From positions 1-19,468 of the forward strand of contig JAFVEW010000332.1 of assembly GCA_017475805.1 (NCBI GenBank): 19,468 nucleotides of DNA, read 5' to 3'. The translations under genes and the position numbers were made by a program. Each line of letters starts with the position of its first letter. The stretch's first letter is position 1. Below the pieces are notes generated by a model, which searched no databases, was not told the DNA's origin, and saw nothing but the letters and a program-made list of their open reading frames with translations. Below, piece by piece: positions 7,757 to 14,132 of the stretch. Source of the DNA: Synergistaceae bacterium. Lineage in GTDB: Bacteria; Synergistota; Synergistia; Synergistales; Aminobacteriaceae.

Positions 7757-8948
7757 TCTCAATTCAACTCCGAGCGGCGAGAGAGTTCATATAGCTTTCT
7801 TTGGGCTTCGCAACGCAGGAAAATCAAGCCTTGTGAACGCCGTAACGGGTCAGGACTTGGCCGTCGTCTCTGATATAAAAGGCACGACCACCGACCCTGT
7901 TAAGAAGGCTATGGAGCTTTTGCCGCTCGGACCTGTTTTAATAATCGACACTCCAGGTCTTGACGATAACGGCGAATTAGGAGAGCTTAGAGTTAAGCGG
8001 GCTTTGAACGTTCTTGCTTCTTGCGACGTTGCGGTTTTAGTTCATGACGCCAACGAGAATTTTACGCAGGCTGAGAATGATTTAATAAAAGTTTTTGAAG
8101 ACCGAAAACTCCCTTTTATTATCGCGAATAACAAAATCGATTTAGTAAATAATTTCTCTCGTTCCGTTCCTAATTCTATAAACGTAAGCGCAATCACGGG
8201 CGAGAACGTAAATTTATTAAAAGAAAAAATCGCCGAGCTTGCAAAAAATAATAACAAAAACGAGAAAAAATTAATCGCTGATTTATTAAAGCCCGGAGAT
8301 ATTTGTGTTCTTGTTGTTCCTGTTGACAAGGCCGCGCCTAAAGGAAGATTAATTTTGCCTCAGCAGCAAACTATTAGAGATATTCTTGACTCTCATTGCT
8401 CTGCATTCATATGTCAAGATAGCGAGCTTGAAAGAACTTTGAAAAATTTAAGCGTAAAGCCTCGAATAGTCGTAACAGACTCGCAAATCTTTGAAAAAGT
8501 CAACGCTATAGTCCCTAAAGATATTTTGCTGACGTCGTTTTCGATTTTATTTGCGCGCTACAAAGGCTCTCTTAAAATTTTAGTCAAAGGCGCAGAAAGA
8601 TTAGCAAGTCTCAAAGACGGCGACAAAGTTTTAATTTCAGAAGGCTGCACTCATCACAGACAATGCGGCGATATAGGAACGGAAAAAATACCGGCTTGGA
8701 TTAAGAACTTCACGGCTTCAAAACCCGAATTTTCTTTCACGTCCGGCGGCGAATTTCCTGACGAAAATAAATTAAAAGATTTTTCATTAATAATTCATTG
8801 CGGCGGCTGTATGCTCAACGAACAAGAAATGCAATCTCGGATCAAACGCGCAATTAATGCCGGAGTTCCTGTCGTTAATTACGGAATTGCTATTGCTCAC
8901 ATGCACGGAATTTTGAAAAGAAGTTTAGAGCCCTTTGAAGGCAAGTAG
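7728..8948 (+). CDS. hydF: [FeFe]-hydrogenase H-cluster maturation GTPase HydF
   Basis: The scaffold and carrier on which the [2Fe] subcluster is assembled before transfer to apo-hydrogenase. The 406 residues contain an Era/TrmE-like GTPase: G1 GLRNAGKS at 26-33, G2 KGTTTD at 51-56, G3 DTPG at 74-77 and G4 NKID at 135-138. A dimerisation region follows, then a C-terminal iron-sulfur domain with C307, H309, H357, C358 and C361 in the pattern CxHx47HCxxC, within the family's range. The start is the ATG overlapping hydG by 29 bases; GAGG lies 9 bases upstream. The TAG stop sits at the edge of a TTAGGA repeat tract. Confidence 0.96.
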   Translation: MTTNEILGSNLNSTPSGERVHIAFFGLRNAGKSSLVNAVTGQDLAVVSDIKGTTTDPVKKAMELLPLGPVLIIDTPGLDDNGELGELRVKRALNVLASCDVAVLVHDANENFTQAENDLIKVFEDRKLPFIIANNKIDLVNNFSRSVPNSINVSAITGENVNLLKEKIAELAKNNNKNEKKLIADLLKPGDICVLVVPVDKAAPKGRLILPQQQTIRDILDSHCSAFICQDSELERTLKNLSVKPRIVVTDSQIFEKVNAIVPKDILLTSFSILFARYKGSLKILVKGAERLASLKDGDKVLISEGCTHHRQCGDIGTEKIPAWIKNFTASKPEFSFTSGGEFPDENKLKDFSLIIHCGGCMLNEQEMQSRIKRAINAGVPVVNYGIAIAHMHGILKRSLEPFEGK

Positions 8949-8970
8949 GAATTAGGAGTTAGGAAGGAGG
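8949..8970 (+). repeat. TTAGGA repeat tract ending in the ribosome binding site of the macro-domain gene
   Basis: Right after the hydF stop codon lies a tandem-like run of TTAGGA/TTAGGAA units that ends in AAGGAGG (8964-8970), the apparent Shine-Dalgarno site of the next gene, 14 bases before its ATG. The 16 bases AATTAGGAGTTAGGAA (8950-8965) recur exactly at 14100-14115. The repeat therefore seems to have donated or extended a ribosome binding site. Confidence 0.6.
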
Positions 8971-8984
8971 AAGTAAAAAGCAAA

Positions 8985-10067
8985 ATGCCATTAAAAATAG
9001 TCCGCAACGACATCGTTAAAATGAATACCGACGCCATCGTAAACACGGCGAATAGAAATCCTATCGTCGGGCCCGGCTGCGATATGGCTATTTACAATGC
9101 TGCGGGTTATGATGAGTTATTAAAATATAGAGTTGAAAATATCGGATTTGTTCCACCAGGACAAGCCTTTATAACACCGGGCTTCAATTTGAAAGCAAAA
9201 TTTATAATTCACGCCGTTAGCCCGTTATATGTCAACGGCGAGAGCGGCGAGGAGCAAAAACTTCGCGAATGTTATCAAAATAGCTTGGCCTTAGCTAAAG
9301 AAAATAATATAAAATCTATCGCTTTTCCGTTAATTTCTACGGGCGGCTTCGGCTATCCTAAGGCGGAAGGCATGAGAATAGCTGTCGATGAGATAAATTC
9401 TTTCTTAGCCGATAACGACATGCTGATTTATATCGTTGTCTTTGACGAAAAAGCAAACGAAATCGGCAAAAAAATTTATCCGAACTTAGAAGAATATATC
9501 GATAAAAATTACGTCCAAGAGAAAAGACGCGAAGAATATCAAATTTATAGTGTCCAAGCTCCAGCTAAAAAGCCTAAATATAAACCTAAATTAAAAAAAA
9601 TAACTGAGCTTTACGAATTAGAAGAACGACAATTTGAAGAGAAAAAGATTTCACCTGAGCCGGAGCTTATTTTAGAAGCCCCTAGAGATTTTGATTTAGG
9701 AGAAATTGATCAACGAATAAATCATCTTTCTGATACTTTTTCGCAATATTTAATGTTTATGATTAAAAATAAAAATCTTAAAAACAGCGACGTTTATAAA
9801 AACGCAATAATCGATAAAAGAGTTTTTTCAAGAATTAAAAATAATATCTCTTATCACCCGGATAAAATCACGGCTTTGTGTCTTTGCGTCGGAGCAAAAT
9901 TAAATTTAGACGAGGCTAAAGATTTGCTTGCGAGAGCCGAATATGCTTTGTCGCCTTGTGATAAAACTGACATAATCTTTTCATATTTTATCGAGAACGA
10001 AATTTATGACATGATTGAACTTGATATTCAGCTTGAAGAACACGGACTTTCTTGCATAATTTCTTAA
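8985..10067 (+). CDS. Macro-domain protein with a conserved helical C-terminal domain
   Basis: Residues 1-170 form a macro domain, a fold that binds ADP-ribose and often removes it from proteins or nucleic acids. Visible motifs are IVNTAN at 18-23, GPGCDMAIYNAAG at 29-41 (the loop usually written GGGG-V-D-x-AIH) and the phosphate-binding loop ISTGGFGYP at 117-125. A charged, low-complexity linker (about 175-240) leads to an all-helical module at about 245-360, with TFSQYLMFMI, SDVYKNAIIDKRVFSRI, TALCLCVGAKLNLDEAKDLL and YALSPCDKTDIIFSYFIEN. I recall this C-terminal module from bacterial macro-domain proteins, but its function is unknown to me; its helices suggest a helix-turn-helix-like binding domain. 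The gene follows hydF by 36 bases. It may act on ADP-ribosylation; no ADP-ribosyltransferase is in the window. Confidence 0.85.
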   Translation: MPLKIVRNDIVKMNTDAIVNTANRNPIVGPGCDMAIYNAAGYDELLKYRVENIGFVPPGQAFITPGFNLKAKFIIHAVSPLYVNGESGEEQKLRECYQNSLALAKENNIKSIAFPLISTGGFGYPKAEGMRIAVDEINSFLADNDMLIYIVVFDEKANEIGKKIYPNLEEYIDKNYVQEKRREEYQIYSVQAPAKKPKYKPKLKKITELYELEERQFEEKKISPEPELILEAPRDFDLGEIDQRINHLSDTFSQYLMFMIKNKNLKNSDVYKNAIIDKRVFSRIKNNISYHPDKITALCLCVGAKLNLDEAKDLLARAEYALSPCDKTDIIFSYFIENEIYDMIELDIQLEEHGLSCIIS

Positions 10068-10073
10068 CACAAG

Positions 10074-10988
10074 TTAAAAAGTAGTGAATATCATCATTAA
10101 AATCGCGAATGCTGCGCAAGAAATATCAAGCAACTTCCAAGCACTCACAATATCAAAGATTTCAGGCTCTCGGCTTTGCGGATTAATAAACGGGCGAGGC
10201 TCAAATTTTTTATCATAGAAAGCTCCGCCGCCAAGTTTAATATTTAAGACTCCTGCGAATGCGCTTTCACCGTGAGCACTGTTAGGGCTTGCGTGTTTTT
10301 TTCTATCGCTAAGAAAAATTTTCAGAGCTTCTTTGCTTCTACACGCGATAATAAAACCTCCTAAGCGTGCTGGAATAAAATTTAATAAATCGTCTAATTT
10401 TGCTGACGGTGTGCCGAATTTTTTATATTTTTCATAGCCAACCATTGAGTCTAAAGTGTTTACGGCTTTGAAAGTCCATAGACTCAAAATCATTCCGTAA
10501 GAATTAAAAATTAAGTATCCTAATGCCGCGAAAAAAATCACTGACATTACTCCGTCAATAGAATTTTCAGCTATAGTTTCGATGACGGCGCGAGTGATTT
10601 CAGTTTCGTTTAAGTTTTCAGTGTCTCGCCCGACGACATAAGATAAAAATTTCCGGGCTTCGTTAAGATTTTTGTTTAATAACGCTTGAAAAATTATTCC
10701 TGTTTCGTCTTTCAAGTCTCGCCAGGCAAGAGCAGCGTATAAAAAATAAATTCTCACGAAAAAATTATTTCCTGAAAGATAAAGAATAAGCCATATAAAA
10801 AGCCCCGTAGTGCCTATAGTAAGCAAGCACAGAACGAGGCCGTGTGTGAATGAATTTTCCTTAAACAAAAATCTTTTTAATGCTTCTATCAAACGCCCGA
10901 TTAATCGAACAGGATGAAAAAAATTTTTCGGGTCTCCTAAGATTAGATCAATTAAAATCGCAAGAGAAAGTTCAAGAGCAAAATTCAA
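10074..10988 (-). CDS. cobD: Adenosylcobinamide-phosphate synthase CobD/CbiB
   Basis: A membrane protein that joins adenosylcobyric acid to the aminopropanol linker in cobalamin synthesis. The 304 residues carry the family signatures DLILGDPKNFFHPVRLIG (14-31), VGRDTENL from 119, TIAENSIDGVMS (138-149), KAVNTLDSMVGY (174-185), LDDLLNFIPARLGG (198-211), and a late SPNSAHGESAFAGVLNIKLGG. There are several hydrophobic segments, at about 1-20, 48-72, 78-90, 145-175 and the C-terminus. The start is TTG; an in-frame stop lies six codons upstream and no strong ribosome binding site is seen. It follows the second SH3 gene by 15 bases, perhaps in the same transcript, and its stop faces the macro-domain gene only 6 bases away. 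It supplies B12 together with cobU (17748-18266). Confidence 0.93.
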   Translation of the reverse strand: MNFALELSLAILIDLILGDPKNFFHPVRLIGRLIEALKRFLFKENSFTHGLVLCLLTIGTTGLFIWLILYLSGNNFFVRIYFLYAALAWRDLKDETGIIFQALLNKNLNEARKFLSYVVGRDTENLNETEITRAVIETIAENSIDGVMSVIFFAALGYLIFNSYGMILSLWTFKAVNTLDSMVGYEKYKKFGTPSAKLDDLLNFIPARLGGFIIACRSKEALKIFLSDRKKHASPNSAHGESAFAGVLNIKLGGGAFYDKKFEPRPFINPQSREPEIFDIVSAWKLLDISCAAFAILMMIFTTF

Positions 10989-11003
10989 GTTTCTATTTTT
11001 ATC

Positions 11004-11639
11004 TTAATTTAATGAGATTGTCCCAACTCGTCCGTTATTGAGCCTTATCGTGTAGACTTTGCCGTTTTCCATGCAGACATCAAAAGTCATGTCTTTATTA
11101 GGAATTTCGTAGGCAAGCGTCGTAAACTGAGGTTCAAAATAATCCGTGTAACGTGCTGTAGGTTTGCCGAGTCTTTTTTGAATAGAAGTTTCAGTCATTC
11201 CGAGCGGATTAAAACCTAAAAATTCTTTACATTCGCTTGGGTCTTCGCTTGCGAAAAGTTCAGGAGTTTTGTTAGCTTTTTTCATTTTCTTCTCGTAAGC
11301 GTTATATAAATCCGAAGCAGTTTTACTCTTGGGACCGCCTTTGAATAAAATTCCGTTCTGAGCGAGCCAGCCGCTTGACTTTCCGATTTTTACTTTGCAC
11401 CATAAATTATCTTCGTCGTCGCGAACAGAGCTTATAACTTTCAGCCATTCTTCAGGCGGTTCGACGTATTCAACATCGGCTTTAGCGTTCGGAGCTTGAT
11501 ACAGAGGTAAAGAGTCCTCGAGAGCATAAGCCCATTGACCCTTTGACGGAGCTACAGGTGATAAAGTTCTGTCCTGAGCTGCTGCGACTCCTGCAAAAAT
11601 TAAAATAAGCGAAAGTAAAATTAAAATCTTCCTTAACAT
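11004..11639 (-). CDS. Secreted SH3-domain protein with a BamE-like C-terminal half (copy 2)
   Basis: A 211-residue protein of unknown role. It has a signal peptide (MLRKILILLSLILIFAGVAAA), so it is exported; there is no lipobox cysteine. A bacterial-SH3-like domain at about 33-100 includes PSKGQWAYALEDSLPLYQ, NLWCKVKIG and SGWLAQNG. After a lysine-rich linker, a small domain with GMTETSIQKRLGKPTARYT and TFDVCMENGKVYTIRLNNG resembles the GMTxxxVxxxLGxPT pattern of BamE/SmpA-like domains. It is clearly a paralogue of the next gene upstream. Ribosome binding site AAGGAG, ATG start. SH3-like domains of this sort commonly bind cell-wall peptides, so an envelope role is likely, but this is inference. 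Confidence 0.75.
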   Translation of the reverse strand: MLRKILILLSLILIFAGVAAAQDRTLSPVAPSKGQWAYALEDSLPLYQAPNAKADVEYVEPPEEWLKVISSVRDDEDNLWCKVKIGKSSGWLAQNGILFKGGPKSKTASDLYNAYEKKMKKANKTPELFASEDPSECKEFLGFNPLGMTETSIQKRLGKPTARYTDYFEPQFTTLAYEIPNKDMTFDVCMENGKVYTIRLNNGRVGTISLN

Positions 11640-11669
11640 AAAAAAATTCTCTCCTTAGAAATTTAATTC

Positions 11670-12236
11670 TTAGTCTGTTTGACCGGCGCGGCCTTCATAA
11701 AATTTTGCTTCTTCGACTTCGCCGTCACGGAGAGTTACAACAAGTGTCATTTTTCTGTCAGAAAGCTCAAAAGAAAGAATATTCACTTCATTTTCTTCGT
11801 ACGGAGTCTCGCGCATTGTAGGAGTTCCTAAAGTTGAGCGAACTTCGTCCTGATCCATTCCGATTAAAAATTTGAGGGCATTTTTATTTTTCTTGTATTT
11901 TTTATAGAGATTCGAGGCGATTTTACTTTTGCCGCCGTTCTGAAGTTTTAATCTGACGCCGTTTTGAGCGAGCCAGCCGCTTTTGCCGTCAATGTTGACT
12001 TTATACCACAAATTATTTTCTTTGTCGCGAATTGCACTGGGAACTTTGAACCATTCGCCGTCGAAATCGACATATTCTGAATCAGAATCGACATCGGCTT
12101 TTTCGTAGAGAGGCAGAGACTCCTCAAGAGCAAAACCCCATTGACCCTTTGAAGGCGGCACAGGACTTTCAACAGCAAAAGACATCGACGCGCAGACGAG
12201 CAACGCCGCGAAAATTAAAGCTAATTTCTTTGACAT
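11670..12236 (-). CDS. Secreted SH3-domain protein with a BamE-like C-terminal half (copy 1)
   Basis: First gene of a tandem pair, 188 residues. Signal peptide MSKKLALIFAALLVCASMSFA, then an SH3-like domain that aligns closely with its neighbour (PSKGQWGFALEESLPLYE, NLWYKVNIDG, SGWLAQNG). A KKYKKNK linker is followed by a BamE-like module (GMDQDEVRSTLGTPTMRET, MTLVVTLRDGEVEEAKF, YEGRAGQ). Compared with the downstream copy, the linker is about 20 residues shorter. The cysteine at position 15 lies inside the signal peptide core and does not look like a lipobox. AAGGAG lies 12 bases before the ATG and a good promoter lies upstream. The pair arose by gene duplication; only 30 bases separate them. 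Confidence 0.75.
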   Translation of the reverse strand: MSKKLALIFAALLVCASMSFAVESPVPPSKGQWGFALEESLPLYEKADVDSDSEYVDFDGEWFKVPSAIRDKENNLWYKVNIDGKSGWLAQNGVRLKLQNGGKSKIASNLYKKYKKNKNALKFLIGMDQDEVRSTLGTPTMRETPYEENEVNILSFELSDRKMTLVVTLRDGEVEEAKFYEGRAGQTD

Positions 12237-12277
12237 AATAAAAACATAAACTCCTTAAAAAATTTTTAGCGCGCAAT

Positions 12278-12305
12278 ATTATAACAATAAAAAAATAAGT
12301 GAAAA
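12278..12305 (-). promoter_or_regulatory. Promoter of the SH3 gene pair
   Basis: On the minus strand TTTTCA (12300-12305) and a perfect TATAAT (12278-12283) are separated by 16 bases. The expected transcript start is near 12271, about 35 bases before the ATG at 12236, leaving room for the AAGGAG ribosome binding site. This is a plausible housekeeping promoter for the two SH3 genes and perhaps cobD. Confidence 0.45.
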
Positions 12306-12315
12306 CTGTAAAAAT

Positions 12316-12360
12316 AATTAGAAATCAGGAGCTTTAATTCCTAATCTCTAATTTCTCATT
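12316..12360. repeat. Imperfect inverted repeat of the TTAGGA/TTAGAA family
   Basis: AATTAGAAATCAGGA (12316-12330) pairs with TTCCTAATCTCTAATT (12338-12353) at 13 of 15 positions, around a short loop. The run continues with TTTCTCATT to 12360, reproducing in reverse complement the repeat at 779-791. It lies 14 bases beyond the uridine-kinase-like gene's stop codon and could form an A/T-rich hairpin at the end of that transcript. It has no GC-rich stem plus T-run, so I do not call a terminator. Confidence 0.5.
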
Positions 12361-12366
12361 GCTTTA

Positions 12367-14046
12367 TTAAACGTCCAAGCAGCTTCCGCCGATAAATTCG
12401 CGTATAACTGAATTATTAGGGATACCGTCATTATTTAAGGCCGGAACAAAACGCAAAATATTTAATAATCTCAAAGCCTCGCTAAAAACTGAGCTATGTT
12501 CGTCGACTGTATGAAGCAGCGGCTCAACATAAGGCTTTAAGACCCCAAGCTCATAAGGCAACGCTGAATTAAAAATAGCGTCGGCTCTGCTTTGATAAGG
12601 GAATATATATTTTTTAGCACCCCTGACAACCTTCGGATAAACTTCAAGTGTAACCTGTGCGCTCTTGCCTCTTGTTCGATAGTCGCGGATAATTCTGCGC
12701 AAAAGTCTATTATCGCCGGTACTTGTGCGATTATGAGGGTCAATGCAAATTCCCGTTAAAGGCGACACAAAAATTCCATAACGGCTTGCTTCGGGAAGCA
12801 TTGCTAAAATTCTATCGTTAAGTCCATGTATTCCTTCCATTATAAGAACATCAGAAGGTTTTAATCTTATAATTTTTCCCGGTTCTTTTTTGCCCGTAAT
12901 GAAATTATAGACAGGTGTAACGACTTCTTCTCCAGCTAAAATCTGTGTTAAGTTTGCCTCTAATAAATCTAAGTCAAGGGCATCAAGACGTTCATAATCA
13001 TATTCGCCTGTTTCGTCTCTCGGCGAATCTTCACGTTCTTTGAAATAATTATCGAGCGGCAAAGTTACAGGCGTTTTTCCGCAGACCATTAACTGGACTT
13101 TTAATCTTTCTGAGAATGTCGTCTTGCCTGAGCCTGAAGGCCCAGCTATCGTTACGACTTTAACAGGACGTGCAGCAATGTCTTCGGCTATGCTCCCTAA
13201 TTTTTGCGAATGAAAAGCCTCAGCGATTAAGATTAATTCTGTAATCTTGCCTTCTGTTACTCGATGATGAAGTTTATTAAGATAATCTAAATCTAAAACT
13301 TGAAGCCAATGAGCGTAATCAAAGAAAACTTTTCCCATTGAAGGCTCAACTTTTGTATCTAAAATTTCTTCAGGTGCTTTTGGGTCAGGAAATCTCAATA
13401 ACATTCCCTGATCGTAAAGAACTAAATCATAAACTCTGAGCTGCCCGGTCGAAGGAGCGAGAGGAGTTCCGCAAAAATATCCGTAACGTTCTCCACAGCG
13501 ATAAACTTCAACGGGATCTAAATTAGCCCTGACGAATAACTCGGCGATTTCGTTTTCTCCTTGACGCTGAAAAACTCGTCTGGCTTTATCAATCGTCAAG
13601 ACCTCGCGCTTTATTTGCGAATCGCGCCGGATAATTTCGTTCATTTCGATTTTTAATTTATCAATGTCGGTTTGAGTTGCGGGGCCGTCTTCAAATTCCC
13701 AATAATTTCCGTCTGCTATTGAATGTCGCAAAATTATTTTTCGACGTAAAACTCTCGCACAGGCCATTATTAAAACAAAGCCTAAAGTTCTTCTATAAAT
13801 TCGCTGACCTGTTGTTGACGTTGACGGAATGAACTCGACCGTAGCATCTTCATCGATGACCCAATCGAGCGGGCGGCTGTAGTTATTGACAAACCAAGCG
13901 ATTATTCCGCGCCCTGACATATCATGCTTCGTTATCATTTCGTTCATAACATCGTGCCCCGTTACGGGAGCTTCGCCTGCTATGTAACTTGCTATATAAG
14001 TATCTCTTTTTACCGCCGGCGATAAAACGCAGACTGTGAAAGCCAT
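12367..14046 (-). CDS. Uridine kinase/phosphoribulokinase-family protein with a threonyl-tRNA-synthetase-like N-terminal half
   Basis: A 559-residue two-part protein. Residues about 1-215 look like the TGS and second-additional (editing) domains of threonyl-tRNA synthetase: HSIADGNYWEFED at 108-120, an IEMNEIIRRD helix, VYRCGERYGYFCG and PSTGQLRVYDLV. Residues about 295-500 are a P-loop kinase of the uridine kinase/phosphoribulokinase family: Walker A GPSGSGKTT at 302-310, LDNYFK at 331-336, VLIMEGIHGLN and STGDNRLLRRIIRDYRTRG. Similar two-part proteins are known in Thermotoga, clostridia and related bacteria, usually annotated as uridine kinase or nucleoside kinase. The substrate is not proven, and a salvage role (uridine or cytidine to UMP/CMP) is the default. 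ATG start with AAGGAG 12 bases upstream. It follows the flagellin on the same strand after 86 bases with their own TATAAT. Confidence 0.85.
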   Translation of the reverse strand: MAFTVCVLSPAVKRDTYIASYIAGEAPVTGHDVMNEMITKHDMSGRGIIAWFVNNYSRPLDWVIDEDATVEFIPSTSTTGQRIYRRTLGFVLIMACARVLRRKIILRHSIADGNYWEFEDGPATQTDIDKLKIEMNEIIRRDSQIKREVLTIDKARRVFQRQGENEIAELFVRANLDPVEVYRCGERYGYFCGTPLAPSTGQLRVYDLVLYDQGMLLRFPDPKAPEEILDTKVEPSMGKVFFDYAHWLQVLDLDYLNKLHHRVTEGKITELILIAEAFHSQKLGSIAEDIAARPVKVVTIAGPSGSGKTTFSERLKVQLMVCGKTPVTLPLDNYFKEREDSPRDETGEYDYERLDALDLDLLEANLTQILAGEEVVTPVYNFITGKKEPGKIIRLKPSDVLIMEGIHGLNDRILAMLPEASRYGIFVSPLTGICIDPHNRTSTGDNRLLRRIIRDYRTRGKSAQVTLEVYPKVVRGAKKYIFPYQSRADAIFNSALPYELGVLKPYVEPLLHTVDEHSSVFSEALRLLNILRFVPALNNDGIPNNSVIREFIGGSCLDV

Positions 14047-14083
14047 AAAAAATTATTACTCCTTGCTACTAAAAATTTCAGTG

Positions 14084-14089
14084 ATTATA
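14084..14089 (-). promoter_or_regulatory. Candidate -10 box for the uridine-kinase-like gene
   Basis: A perfect TATAAT on the minus strand, 37 bases before the ATG of the kinase gene. The -35 position falls inside the TTAGGA repeat and is weak (CTAACT at 17 bases). The kinase may have its own promoter, separate from the flagellin gene upstream. Confidence 0.3.
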
Positions 14090-14099
14090 GCACTTTAAT

Positions 14100-14124
14100 A
14101 ATTAGGAGTTAGGAATTAGGAATG
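14100..14124 (+). repeat. TTAGGA repeat tract between the flagellin and kinase genes
   Basis: The tract holds AATTAGGAGTTAGGAA (14100-14115), identical to 8950-8965, followed by TTAGGAATG. It lies just beyond the flagellin stop codon. Same family as the tracts at 779-800 and 12316-12360; orientation varies. Confidence 0.6.
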
Positions 14125-14132
14125 AAAAATTT

